A DNA stretch of 64,000 nt from Brettanomyces bruxellensis (taxonomy: Eukaryota; Ascomycota; Pichiomycetes; Pichiales; Pichiaceae), in the NCBI RefSeq assembly GCF_011074885.1, contig NC_054687.1, positions 620,001-684,000 of the forward strand, in the 5' to 3' direction. How positions within the stretch are numbered: the first letter of the stretch is position 1; each line of letters starts with the position of its first letter. This document shows, piece by piece, positions 30,173 to 39,903 of the stretch. Below the pieces are notes generated by a model. The model was not told the origin of the DNA and did not search any database. It saw nothing but the letters and a program-made list of their open reading frames with translations. A program made the translations under genes and the position numbers.

Positions 30173-31240
30173 ATGAATGCCTCACTTGATCCAAAGTTGG
30201 ATTCTAATGAAAAGAAGGGTGAAGATAAGGAAGTTGAAAATAAAAGCGTCCCAGAGAACGGAAAGGAAAGTGAAAGTAAGCAAAATAAGTCGAATGCATC
30301 AGCTTATAATTCTCCAAACCCACCTCCAATGCCAAAACGACCAATGTCTTCAACAGAAAAAGCAATTCATGAACTCAAGGAAGCATTTCCGAATGTCGAA
30401 GAAAAGTTTGTGAAAATGGCACTAATTGCATCAGAAGGACGAATGGATCCTGCTTTCAATGCTCTGCTCTTCATATCTGATCCTACCAGTGGTGTCCAGG
30501 TTCCATCACCACGTTCCAATTCTCGTGCCGGTAATTCACATGGTGCAGCTTTTGATGATTCTACCAGAAGACAACTGGAATCAGATGAAGCTCTTGCCAA
30601 GAGGTTGGCCAGGCAATATGAGCGGGGAAGCAGTAGAAGAGCATCAGAAAAAAGTGGAAGACGTCAATCTCATGGTTATGACAAGGATGGCAGTACTCCT
30701 ACCTGGGCTAAGGATGGTGATAGTGATCGTGACGAGCTGGATGACATATATGATTCTATTAGCAAGAATGTTGAGAATGTTAGGACGAAGTTTGGCAGTT
30801 GGGTCGGCGGCTTGGCAAAGAAGATAACTCCTGATGAAGAACAGAAGCAGCAGTCAGAGACTTCGCACTTACCACGTAGAAGAAAGCAACAACTTTTTAG
30901 TGCCTTTGGCGCTGATGATACAAAATCTGCCAAAGCAAATGCACCTCCAGTTCCTCCTAAGGATGACTTAGGGGACAGGTTGTCGGAAAAATTGGCTCCA
31001 ATTCAGCTTTCAAACAATACTGAAAGTAGTGTGAAGCATGAAGAATCTATGCCAAAGGCTGAAGTTTCGTCGACGGAAAAGTTGAATGCTCAGAGTACTG
31101 CAGACCAAACTGTAAAAGCAGCAAAGAAACCAGCAGCTGAATGGAAGGATCTTTCTGCTATGGATCCGGAGCCTGTGTCCGACGATAAGTTTATTGTCGA
31201 TGACAGTGAGGAGGATGAGACACCAATAAAGAAAAGCTAA
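30173..31240 (+). CDS. CUE5: CUE5-like ubiquitin-binding autophagy adaptor
   Basis: 355 residues; S. cerevisiae Cue5 is 411. A CUE domain is at about residues 60-103 (STEKAIHELKEAFPN, then DPAFNALLF). It carries the AFP (MFP-type) and Leu-Leu ubiquitin-contact motifs. The middle is charged and disordered, with PPPMPKRP and PPVPPK proline motifs. Near the C-terminus W324-K-D-L327, preceded by Glu and followed by acidic residues, fits an Atg8-interacting W-x-x-L motif at the same relative place as in Cue5. The family protein delivers ubiquitinated aggregates to autophagosomes. The CUE domain is clear; the orthology is inferred from size and layout. Confidence 0.85.
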   Translation: MNASLDPKLDSNEKKGEDKEVENKSVPENGKESESKQNKSNASAYNSPNPPPMPKRPMSSTEKAIHELKEAFPNVEEKFVKMALIASEGRMDPAFNALLFISDPTSGVQVPSPRSNSRAGNSHGAAFDDSTRRQLESDEALAKRLARQYERGSSRRASEKSGRRQSHGYDKDGSTPTWAKDGDSDRDELDDIYDSISKNVENVRTKFGSWVGGLAKKITPDEEQKQQSETSHLPRRRKQQLFSAFGADDTKSAKANAPPVPPKDDLGDRLSEKLAPIQLSNNTESSVKHEESMPKAEVSSTEKLNAQSTADQTVKAAKKPAAEWKDLSAMDPEPVSDDKFIVDDSEEDETPIKKS

Positions 31241-31434
31241 TTTTTGGATTAGATGGAACCTTACTTTTTAATTGTTTTCTTCTGAGTTTATAACAAAGCG
31301 GCAGTCGCTAAAAGCATCACCATTTCTATTTAATTGAAGCTACAAGATATACTTCCGTTGCGTTCCTATTATCTTTTGCTGCTCTTTTTTTTGTTATCTC
31401 TAATAATTGTGAATATTTAGGATAAATTACAATT

Positions 31435-33003
31435 CTAGTCTTTGGTCTGTTCCAGAAATCCAGTTTCAGTGTAACACCCGCCAGACATAACAGTCTTCAT
31501 TATGCCCTTCAAAATCTCAACTTGAAAAGGCCGTAACTTAAAGTTTTCTCCGTCAACGGAGATAAAGTTCCGATCGTTGGGACCAGGAAGTGGAATCACT
31601 CTAAAAGCTTCCACTTTGATATGTGCAACATCATCCTTCCAGACATGTAGGCCTTTATCTAACGAAAGAAGTCCGTCAACTGTCTTGGAAATTCCTGATC
31701 TAACATCTGTAACCACTACATCAATTGATCCATCGTTTGGTAAAGCCGCAGGAAAGAAGTTGGTATCTTTTGAAATATATGGCATTTTTCCAGAGTAAAA
31801 GATCCCCATGTTTGAACACACCCCTTCGTCCAAAGGCTCCCAATCCGGTAGCAGACTCAGATCTGCTGCATCTTCTAAGCCTATAAATTTATCAGCATAC
31901 TTTAGTTTGAAATCCTCCTCACTAAGCGGGCTAAAGTCGGATAGATCATTTAAATGCTTCTTGTAATATTGTGACAGCTCTGTTTTTGTCCTTGCAATAT
32001 ATTTGACAGCGATCCTACATGGATACTTTGATTTTGAAAGAACTTGATAGCAAACACCGAGCAAAAATCGTTCCTGGCCTACCCACCGCATAAATTCTGT
32101 TCCAATATCAGCCTGTGCTATAAGACCATACGTTTGACTTAAGAATGAAAGTTTCACATCTGCATCTTGTGTGCAAACTGCCATAAGATCATTCCTCACT
32201 GTAGCAGCTTTAAGAAGTTCTAATGTGGCATGCGATGGCTCTAGTGTGCCCAAGCATGATAAGGACATCGCATTTCCAGACCCCGATGGTGTTTGTGTGA
32301 TTATCAACTTATCAAATGCACGAGCACGATCCTCTCGCCTATATATACCATTGATTACCTCGTGTGGAATACCATCGCCTGATGCACACAATATCATGTC
32401 GTATTTGTCTATGTTCATATTTTCCGCTATATCACTTGCATTCCCACTATAAGCAGTCCTGGCCACTGTAATCTTGCACTGAGCTGCTTTCAATATCGGT
32501 TCTACTTTAGTCTCATAAATTTTATTTGCTTTGCCCTGGCCGCTGTGAGGGTTTATAATGACCATTATTGACCTTCCGGGCTCTGATTCCGGATAGGAGC
32601 GCTCAAGGACTTTTTCCGAGAGAAAGATCGTCGACTCATCGGAAACCTTTGTTGCTGAGTTGTTATTGCATAGCGTATCTTCTGTTCCCTCCCTCTTCTG
32701 TGGCTCAGAATCCAAAGAATAAACTGTTAAAACGCTTGTGCATGCAACAAGTCTATCACCGAGCTTTCGGACGTACGAAATTTCCAGCTCATTGTGAATT
32801 CCGGTTTTGCACGGCTGAGCCCATAATATATCTTTAAATTTAATAACAGGGCTTTCGGAAACAGCGGAACCTGCTCCCCCAGTACTGACGGTCACATTAA
32901 CACAGCCAAAGTTTAAAAAAAGTCTATGGCCATCTGATTCGACTGGCGGAAGTGGTTCTTCTAGCAGTAGGCCATCGTCTTTAAGATAAGCTTTCATTTG
33001 CAT
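31435..33003 (-). CDS. LCB4/LCB5-type sphingoid long-chain-base kinase
   Basis: 522 residues from ATG 33003; the yeast enzymes are 624 and 687, so this one has a short N-terminus. The diacylglycerol-kinase catalytic fold begins at about residue 143 (RSIMVIINPHSGQGKA). It contains the nucleotide-binding CASGDG (about 205-210) followed by PHEVINGIYRRED. The TPSGSGNAMSLSCLG loop is diagnostic of sphingosine kinases. Later blocks include AQADIGTEFMRW, GERF-like QERFLLGV and the C-terminal DGENF/PFQVEI end. It phosphorylates dihydrosphingosine and phytosphingosine on internal membranes. A single copy outside the whole-genome duplication would correspond to both LCB4 and LCB5. Confidence 0.94.
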   Translation of the reverse strand: MQMKAYLKDDGLLLEEPLPPVESDGHRLFLNFGCVNVTVSTGGAGSAVSESPVIKFKDILWAQPCKTGIHNELEISYVRKLGDRLVACTSVLTVYSLDSEPQKREGTEDTLCNNNSATKVSDESTIFLSEKVLERSYPESEPGRSIMVIINPHSGQGKANKIYETKVEPILKAAQCKITVARTAYSGNASDIAENMNIDKYDMILCASGDGIPHEVINGIYRREDRARAFDKLIITQTPSGSGNAMSLSCLGTLEPSHATLELLKAATVRNDLMAVCTQDADVKLSFLSQTYGLIAQADIGTEFMRWVGQERFLLGVCYQVLSKSKYPCRIAVKYIARTKTELSQYYKKHLNDLSDFSPLSEEDFKLKYADKFIGLEDAADLSLLPDWEPLDEGVCSNMGIFYSGKMPYISKDTNFFPAALPNDGSIDVVVTDVRSGISKTVDGLLSLDKGLHVWKDDVAHIKVEAFRVIPLPGPNDRNFISVDGENFKLRPFQVEILKGIMKTVMSGGCYTETGFLEQTKD

Positions 33004-33763
33004 ACAATAAAATGTGCCGATTGATAAGGAGCGAATTGATTATGGGAGGACTCTATTCTAGTGCAGTAAAGCTATGTGAACTAATATTCAAAGATAACGG
33101 ACTCCTGATATATATTATATAGGAAAATGATTGATATGTGTAGGAGGAAGGAAACGCCAGGATCCCTAGGGTAAGTTTTGATTTGTAAGGCCCTTCCACG
33201 AATGACAATAAGCAATTGAGATAATAATAAAAAAATAATGTTAAAATAATATATAGGTTTGTTCGGCTGAAAAAAGAACGGAAAGTGCGAGTTTTGGCAA
33301 AAAAAAAAGTTCAAAAAAAAAAAGAACTCCGTTAAGAAAAACATCAAAATCTGAAAAAAAAAATTAAAAAAAAAGCGTTGTTGGGAAGAATACCAAGATT
33401 TGTGCGGTACCCTTGACACACAACTGTTGTGCATGTCAGTTTTTTACATTGTGGGTAGTGCAGATCGATTTACAAGTCATACGACTACCCTCATGAAATT
33501 ATAATTTAACGGTGAAAATATTGTATTTCACACACTTGTATGTCATTTCTTGCTTTTCGGAGTTGTTTGAGTTTCAGCGTTGGTGTTCGCCAGTTTTTAA
33601 ATGAAAAGATATTGTACGAAGTTAATAAAATCGGTCCGTTGCCAAGTTCGGTGGGTTCGGTTACCAAAAAGTTTTGTTCATTGTTAAAAACGGATTGATT
33701 AAGTACATTTTGCTTCTTTTATTGAAAAATACTGAGCATATTTATTGTATGTTACATGGCAAA
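33004..33763. other. intergenic region between LCB kinase and HAK1
   Basis: 760 bases, very A-rich on the plus strand at 33290-33376, where several A8-A9 runs lie close together. This is presumably the LCB-kinase promoter plus the HAK1 3' region. Minus-strand open frames here read as Phe-rich low complexity and were rejected. Confidence 0.5.
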
Positions 33764-36235
33764 CTATATATACACCTTCTCTCCAACGTAAATAAGTTCA
33801 GTCGTGCTTTTCTCCTTCAGACGATCATCCATAATATACTCCATGGAGCCATTACTTAGCGGGGAATAGATATTGTCTATTGCCGCCTTCCGAATGAAAT
33901 ATCCGGGATATTTGATCAATTTCCCACATTTCTTTTTCAATTGGTCAACCATCTTGCCAATTCTGCCCTTATTTCCGTTTTCTTCGTCATCGCTATCGTA
34001 TCCGGATGATGATTCATACAGCAACTCAACTCTCTTTGAAACCGTCAAATTGCGCTCTAGAATATGCATCAAAGGAAGTTCCATAATTTTCGGATCATCT
34101 TCAAAGTCTCTGACCTGTAGCCTGATGTCATTTAAAATGCCATCATCAATCTTGGTTTGTTTCATGAATCCGGAGCGAATCACACATCTGTAAAAGCTAA
34201 GGTCATATTCTGAAGAAGTTGACACTGGTAGAATTGTAGCCTTAGGGTGGTCCTCTGGGATGTTTGGTAATGGCGAAACTCTGGTTTCAATAAAGACACA
34301 AACTTGTGGAAGAGACCAGAATGATGACACAACCTTTCTAAGTAGACTTGGAATGGATTGCTCTGTAATAATTGTTGAATATGAGGAGCAATATATGAGT
34401 GCAATCTTTTGGATTTTTGGAACACTGACACTTCCAAATTCGTCCTTAAAGTTCACGTAATCAGAATTCTCAGAGGATATGCTGCTATTTTCGTCCTCCG
34501 TATTCTCAGCACCGGTTGAATCCTGCTCGGCAGTTTCGTGAGTCTGAGATTCAGAATTTGAATTAGCGGCAGAACCAGTAGTAATAACTCCCCTTTGTTT
34601 TCCATTACCAAGATCAAGAACAGCGAATCTCTTCCTTTCAATTATTCTCATCCTATCTCCAAACATATCTTCTGCTGATTTCCTACTCTTAAGGTCACTG
34701 TTCAAGGAAAGGGAACGACAAATTCTCCAAAAGTTAATGCTCCCAAAGCTTATAATGCAAATAAGAATTGGAAACCATGCTCCATGGGTAAACTTTTTCA
34801 ATCCCGAAATGACAAGGCACATTTCAAATGAAGCAAATATCACAAAAAATATCACAGAGACGATCCAATGGTAGTTGTATATGTAATGCAATACTATAGC
34901 TATCAATGTAGTGGTCATAAGGAAATCTATGGAGATTCCCAAACCATAAGCCGCCGTAACATTGTTGCTGTTCTGGAAACCCACAGTTGTAAGAACAACA
35001 GCAACCATGAGAATGTAATTTGCAACTGGAATATAAACACGTCCTTTTTGTTTCTTCGAAGTATGAACCTGTCTCATTCTTGGGAAGCAATCCAAATTAA
35101 TGAGTTGCTTCAAAATTGCAAAACAACTAAGAATCAAAGCTTGTGAGGCAATAATTGTTGCAAGTGTTGCCATAACAAAAATGAACCAGTAGTATGAGGA
35201 TCCAACACCTCCAAAAGGTATCGAAGTGTAAAAAAGATTTTCCGAAAAGTTCTTTGGGTCTGCCAAAATGTATGCTCCTTGTCCAAAGTAAGCACACATG
35301 AGACATGGGTAAACGACAAAAAATAAAGTTATCTGAATTGGGAAAGCTCCAAAATGTGAAACATCAGCAAACATAGCTTCAGCTCCTGTGATACTTAGCA
35401 TGACTCTAGAAAGAATGCTGATGCTTTTCTCCTGTGCTAGCAACTTGAAGGCATAAGCTGGATTGAATGCTTTGAGAATTTCTGGCTGTTTGCATATCCA
35501 GTATAATCCGTTAATTGCAAGAGTGATCATCCACACAAGAATAATCGGAGAAAAGAGTTTGCTGAGATTGTTTGAACCAAATCTTTGACACAGGAAAAGA
35601 ACAATCAAAACTGCGCAAGAAACTGGCATAACCTTATTAGTAAAAGATGCATCTGCAGTTGCAATTCCTGCAATAGCTGACAAAACCGATGTTGTTGGTG
35701 TCAATAGTCCATCCGAAAAAACCAAGCTGCAACCCAGTAAAGCGCATGTTAAACTGATCACGGATATTGTACTGCGAACAAACATGTTACTGAAGATAGA
35801 ACTTGATGTGTCAACAGTATTAGTTCTTGTTAATGTCAAAAGATCACTCTCTCTTGGAATTGTGTCATTTGTGTATGTTTCATCGTCATTATACGTATCT
35901 TCTTTTGAAACTGTATTGTTTGGTTTTTGTAACTTCAATTCAGAAATAATTTTGGAATATATGGCAATTTGACCACCTTCATTATGATTTGGACCAAATT
36001 TAAGCACAATTAAGCAGTATTTTATGATGACAATCAAGGTAAATGACCAAAATATACAAGAAATACCTCCGAGCAACCGTTCGGTATCAGGAACTTTGTC
36101 CGGAAATATACTTGAAAGTGTATATAATGGGGAGGTACCAATATCACCGTAGATAGCTCCCAATGATTCATATCCTAGAATGATCGTTCCCAAGACTTTG
36201 TTTGTCCTTCTTTTGGGTGTTTCTGTTTTTGCCAT
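33764..36235 (-). CDS. HAK1: HAK/KUP-family high-affinity potassium transporter
   Basis: 823 residues from ATG 36235 (MAKTETPKRRTNKVLG); nine upstream in-frame codons lack an ATG. The first span carries the family signature GYESLGAIYGDIGTSPLYTL. A loop with GPNHNEGGQIAIYS follows. About twelve spans end near residue 515, including MLSITGAEAMFADVSHFG, GQGAYIL and the NVTAAYGLGISIDF span. A long charged cytosolic C-terminus follows. Yeast HAK transporters bring in K+ by proton symport at micromolar potassium and are induced by K+ starvation. They occur in many non-Saccharomyces yeasts and are absent from S. cerevisiae. It is tandem with an STL1-like porter. Confidence 0.96.
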   Translation of the reverse strand: MAKTETPKRRTNKVLGTIILGYESLGAIYGDIGTSPLYTLSSIFPDKVPDTERLLGGISCIFWSFTLIVIIKYCLIVLKFGPNHNEGGQIAIYSKIISELKLQKPNNTVSKEDTYNDDETYTNDTIPRESDLLTLTRTNTVDTSSSIFSNMFVRSTISVISLTCALLGCSLVFSDGLLTPTTSVLSAIAGIATADASFTNKVMPVSCAVLIVLFLCQRFGSNNLSKLFSPIILVWMITLAINGLYWICKQPEILKAFNPAYAFKLLAQEKSISILSRVMLSITGAEAMFADVSHFGAFPIQITLFFVVYPCLMCAYFGQGAYILADPKNFSENLFYTSIPFGGVGSSYYWFIFVMATLATIIASQALILSCFAILKQLINLDCFPRMRQVHTSKKQKGRVYIPVANYILMVAVVLTTVGFQNSNNVTAAYGLGISIDFLMTTTLIAIVLHYIYNYHWIVSVIFFVIFASFEMCLVISGLKKFTHGAWFPILICIISFGSINFWRICRSLSLNSDLKSRKSAEDMFGDRMRIIERKRFAVLDLGNGKQRGVITTGSAANSNSESQTHETAEQDSTGAENTEDENSSISSENSDYVNFKDEFGSVSVPKIQKIALIYCSSYSTIITEQSIPSLLRKVVSSFWSLPQVCVFIETRVSPLPNIPEDHPKATILPVSTSSEYDLSFYRCVIRSGFMKQTKIDDGILNDIRLQVRDFEDDPKIMELPLMHILERNLTVSKRVELLYESSSGYDSDDEENGNKGRIGKMVDQLKKKCGKLIKYPGYFIRKAAIDNIYSPLSNGSMEYIMDDRLKEKSTTELIYVGEKVYI

Positions 36236-37207
36236 TTTCCGATATGATCTTAATTTATTCAACTAATAGTGTCCTTCTTTATTTTCAAGTGCAACTCAGT
36301 TGTGTTTGTAGTTAAGAGCTAGATAGTGAATAAAACTAAGCAAAATCACTGGCTACGGTTTATCATTACTTTTTTACAGACGCTGGCTTATTTATATTCA
36401 TGTACAAAACAGAGATGTGTAAAATGTCCATAAATCCCAGTCTGGATCATCAGCACGTTCTAATTAAGAATGAAGCTTTTTGCATGTTGTTTACGGAATC
36501 AAAGCGTAAACCTAGTCACGTCCTGGTTATTATTCATAGCTATTGAATCAATGCGCGATCCTTTATTTTCTCAAAAAATCTCTGAAAAAAAATTACCCTC
36601 GCTTTCCAAAATGGGAGAAGTCGGCTTTGTTTAGCTAGTAACTTTATCGCTTAACTGCATATTCAAACCTGCATGCCCTCCTCCAGCCCTGAAAACTATT
36701 GGGGTGCAAAGGTTGAAAAATATGAGATATTTTTTCAACTAGTGTAAACTATAGAACTGTCTCAAGTTCCAATTATGTCATGCTAAAAACTTCCCACGGT
36801 TTATACCTATATTTTTATACGTCATAGATAAAAAAAATCTCGCTGCGATCTGTAATAATTTAGTCTTAGTCAAGAGATACATCAATCAATTTAATTATTA
36901 AATTTTTTTATTATCTTCCGGTTCTTGGCTACTGCCATAAGACATAATTTTGCATAGTTTGAAATCTCTTGAAGTCACCCTTTTTTGTCTTCCCCTTTTG
37001 TCCTTCTTTTTCTCAGACTCCGCCCCTTGATATAGTGCCATCTTAATTAAATTGTATTTTGTGCTGCAAGAATTTTCGAGCCCTCTTCCGTTGCAGAATG
37101 TGGTAGGTTTTCTTCGGGCTCTAATGCTACACTTTAAGACATCTATGTAAAGTTGATATTTATTTTTACAAATTAACAAATAAGTCCTTCAGTTTAAATT
37201 TTTGTAA
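36236..37207. other. HAK1 promoter and 3' region of the STL1-like gene
   Basis: 972 bases, AT-rich. A minus-strand open frame at 36898-37179 encodes a Lys/Arg-rich peptide with no family resemblance and lies in the presumed 3' UTR of the porter gene. A GC-containing stretch at 36665-36715 is unremarkable. Confidence 0.5.
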
Positions 37208-38908
37208 TTAATTCACAGATGGATAAATTTCAATGTTCTCTATTTCAGGCTTGGAGAAGGATTCGATATCGCTGACGAGTTTTTTCTCATATGGTGTATT
37301 TCTTGCAATAGAGACAACTTTCCATGGTTTAGTGGTTGGACAACTTGCAAAGATATCATCCATCTGCTCCAAACTCCTACCTTTAGTTTCCGGATAAAGA
37401 GAGTACACGCAGGGTAAGATTAAAGCATTAATAACTGCAAATATAGTATAAGTATAGCTGCCAATATTAGTAAATGCTATGGGTGTAATCATAACCACCA
37501 TAAAATTAAAAGCCCAATTTCCAGCGGTAGAAATCGCATTTGCCGGTGCTCTGATTGAAAGTGGAGTCAACTCAGCTGGAAGAAGCCAAGTCATTCCAAG
37601 CCAGCCAATTGCAAAAAACGTATTAAATACGAATAGCAGAATGGCAGCACCAATTCCGAAACCCCCGTTGTTATCTTTGTTAGCGTAAAGTGTCAATACT
37701 GTTAATAATGCCATACATAGCGATTGTCCGCATGCACCAAACATCATCAACTTTCTTCTTCCAAAATGTTCTATTGTGAAAAAGGCAATGAACGATGCTA
37801 AAAAGTACTCGGTTCCATTGCAGGCAGCAAGTATTCTGGAATTCAATGCGGACATTCCAATGTATCGTTCAAATATTGTTCCCGCATAGTACGTGATGAG
37901 GTTAATTCCAGTAATCTGCTGAAAAACTTGTGACCAGAAACCAAGCATAAGTCTTTGAAAATTTCTGTGCTTCCCCTGCTTGAGAAGTGTCCTGAGGCCA
38001 TTGCTTTTCTTTTGAGCAAAATGCTCTTGAGCTAACGATCTTCTGATCATTCTAAGCTCTTCCATGATTTCCGAATCATTTACCGACGTATCGTTAAATG
38101 CTGCAAAGACTCGTGCCGCTTCCACAAATTTCTTTTTACTGGCAAGCCATCTTGGGGAGTCCGGAAGCTTGCCAAGCAAAGGTAGAATTGCCAAAGGAAA
38201 GATTATTTGGAAAGCTATTGGGAATCTAAAGGACTCATCTCCATTTGTAAAATACATTCCAAAATCAACCCAATATGAAAGAGCCACACCGCCAGTAATA
38301 AGAGCACCCGACAGCATCACTAATTTCCCTCTAACCTCTCTCCGTGCTGTTTCTGACTGATAAACTGGAATAGATGAGGTGTTCATCCCGTTTCCTAAGC
38401 CGGATACAATTCTTCCAACGATTAGTTGTGTAATTGAAAAAGCAGAAGCTTGAATTACACCACCTATAACCATAAGAATACAACCCAATGTAATCGATTT
38501 GAGACGACCGAAACGATCACTGATTTTGAGATTTGTTAATGCCCCAAACAAACAACCAACTTCATACACTGCAACAACAAAACCTTGAACAGTTGAGGTA
38601 TGACTGTCAGGATTTTTAACAGTATCAATAGATGGAAATGTTTCTCTAAATCTCGGAAGTGTTAATAGTGAGCCCATAACACCCTGATCATATCCAAAAA
38701 GAAGGAACCCTGTGGAGCACATAAAGGAAGTCACCAATTGTAACTTATTTCCAGAGCATCCAAGAAATTTTGGGCACTCGTCCATGTTACCAATATCGTT
38801 AGTAAATTTCTCACTTAGCTCTGAATCCTCACCGTTGGAATCAAGTTGTCTGTCCTTGAAGTTTTTTGCTTCATATTCTTGTTCTCCAACGCTAAAACTG
38901 GTTGTCAT
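37208..38908 (-). CDS. MFS sugar-porter, STL1-like (glycerol/proton symporter type)
   Basis: 566 residues with twelve predicted spans of the sugar-porter family. Signature motifs: GYDQGVMGSLL in span 1, DRFGRLKS in loop 2-3, PDSPRWL in loop 6-7, EHFGRRKL in loop 8-9 and PETKGRSLEQMD after span 12. Segments resembling S. cerevisiae Stl1 are unusually good. They include GRIVSGLGNGMNTSSIPVYQ (Stl1: VGTGLNTSTIPVWQ), the YWVDFGMYFTN segment (Stl1: YWIDFGLSYTN), and WAFNFMVVMITPI. Glycerol uptake with protons is the known role of Stl1. The wider clade also includes other polyol and sugar carriers, so the substrate is inferred. It sits immediately upstream of HAK1 on the same strand. Confidence 0.8.
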   Translation of the reverse strand: MTTSFSVGEQEYEAKNFKDRQLDSNGEDSELSEKFTNDIGNMDECPKFLGCSGNKLQLVTSFMCSTGFLLFGYDQGVMGSLLTLPRFRETFPSIDTVKNPDSHTSTVQGFVVAVYEVGCLFGALTNLKISDRFGRLKSITLGCILMVIGGVIQASAFSITQLIVGRIVSGLGNGMNTSSIPVYQSETARREVRGKLVMLSGALITGGVALSYWVDFGMYFTNGDESFRFPIAFQIIFPLAILPLLGKLPDSPRWLASKKKFVEAARVFAAFNDTSVNDSEIMEELRMIRRSLAQEHFAQKKSNGLRTLLKQGKHRNFQRLMLGFWSQVFQQITGINLITYYAGTIFERYIGMSALNSRILAACNGTEYFLASFIAFFTIEHFGRRKLMMFGACGQSLCMALLTVLTLYANKDNNGGFGIGAAILLFVFNTFFAIGWLGMTWLLPAELTPLSIRAPANAISTAGNWAFNFMVVMITPIAFTNIGSYTYTIFAVINALILPCVYSLYPETKGRSLEQMDDIFASCPTTKPWKVVSIARNTPYEKKLVSDIESFSKPEIENIEIYPSVN

Positions 38909-39903
38909 TTTTTTGCACTGTTTTCAGTAATAATCTAAGAGAAGGTGAATACAAATAAAAGATTCATCTGTTAGAATTTGATCACTAGATGTTGAAAGTT
39001 GTTACATCTATATATATATATATATATTGGTTGGCTTTATATGATGTTTTGTGTTTGATGTTAGCATTCCTACCGGAATTAAAACTCGATCTGTGTACTG
39101 ACAACTTGCTACCATTTAAGAATATATTACGTCATAAAAAGTTTACCCCCTTGTTGCTCGAGCCTGCATTCATAATCATTTTTATTGTTTTTTTTTATTC
39201 ATCTAGGGTTTATTGTCATGTTCATAAATATTTCTTCCTGTTTTGTATATTCCCCACTTTCTGGGCGTCGAGGCAAGATTTTTGTTGCTACAACCTTTCA
39301 CCTATTGTTTGACACAGCCTGCATAGTATGAGTTTTATAGAAAACTAAAGAGGTATGCATCTGTTTTACATTTCACGTTTTATTTATTGTTAAATGTAGT
39401 GTTACCATACTTGTTATAGTATTTACTAAGACTTGAAATATATCAAGAATAGATAATTGAGTACACAGAAAACAAGAAATACAAAGGGAGTTGTATCCAT
39501 CCAATTTCTATTAATTGTATTTTACCAGACAAACTTTATTGCTTCTACATTCAAGGATAATATGTTTTTTACGCCATTGGTTATAATAATTCATGTTACA
39601 AATGTTCTTGCAACATATGATATCATCATTTGCATTTATTCGAGCCAATCATGACCAATGTCGTAATGTTATAAACTCCCGAATCACCGTGCTTACACAG
39701 TTACATTTTGATACAGTTACCCCTCTTATCTTAGCCTAGTCCCTAGTAAGGCCGAAAGTTCTTTAAAATATGAATAAAAGTAAAAAATACTGTTTAAATT
39801 ACACGTGAATAGCATAGATTTTGTATCTAGATTAGCACATAGTAAAAACATAGAAAAATAAAATAAAAACAAAACCTGTACCACAGCCATCACCAACTTC
39901 TCC
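38909..39903. other. promoter of the STL1-like gene and SUP35 3' region
   Basis: 995 bases, AT-rich, with a TA microsatellite (39009-39027) about 100 bases upstream of the porter start, where a TATA element could act. A CACGTG lies at 39802-39807 close to the SUP35 stop. No gene was recognised. Confidence 0.5.
39009..39027. repeat. TA dinucleotide microsatellite
   Basis: Nineteen bases of alternating T and A, 101 bases upstream of the ATG of the STL1-like gene. It could serve as that promoter's TATA region. Confidence 0.8.

Noticed and set aside
33081..33434. 117-residue minus-strand frame between LCB kinase and HAK1
   Set aside because: It is Phe-rich low complexity produced by clustered A-runs, with no family resemblance.
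36898..37179. 93-residue Lys/Arg-rich minus-strand frame
   Set aside because: It lies in the presumed 3' UTR of the STL1-like gene and has no recognisable domain.
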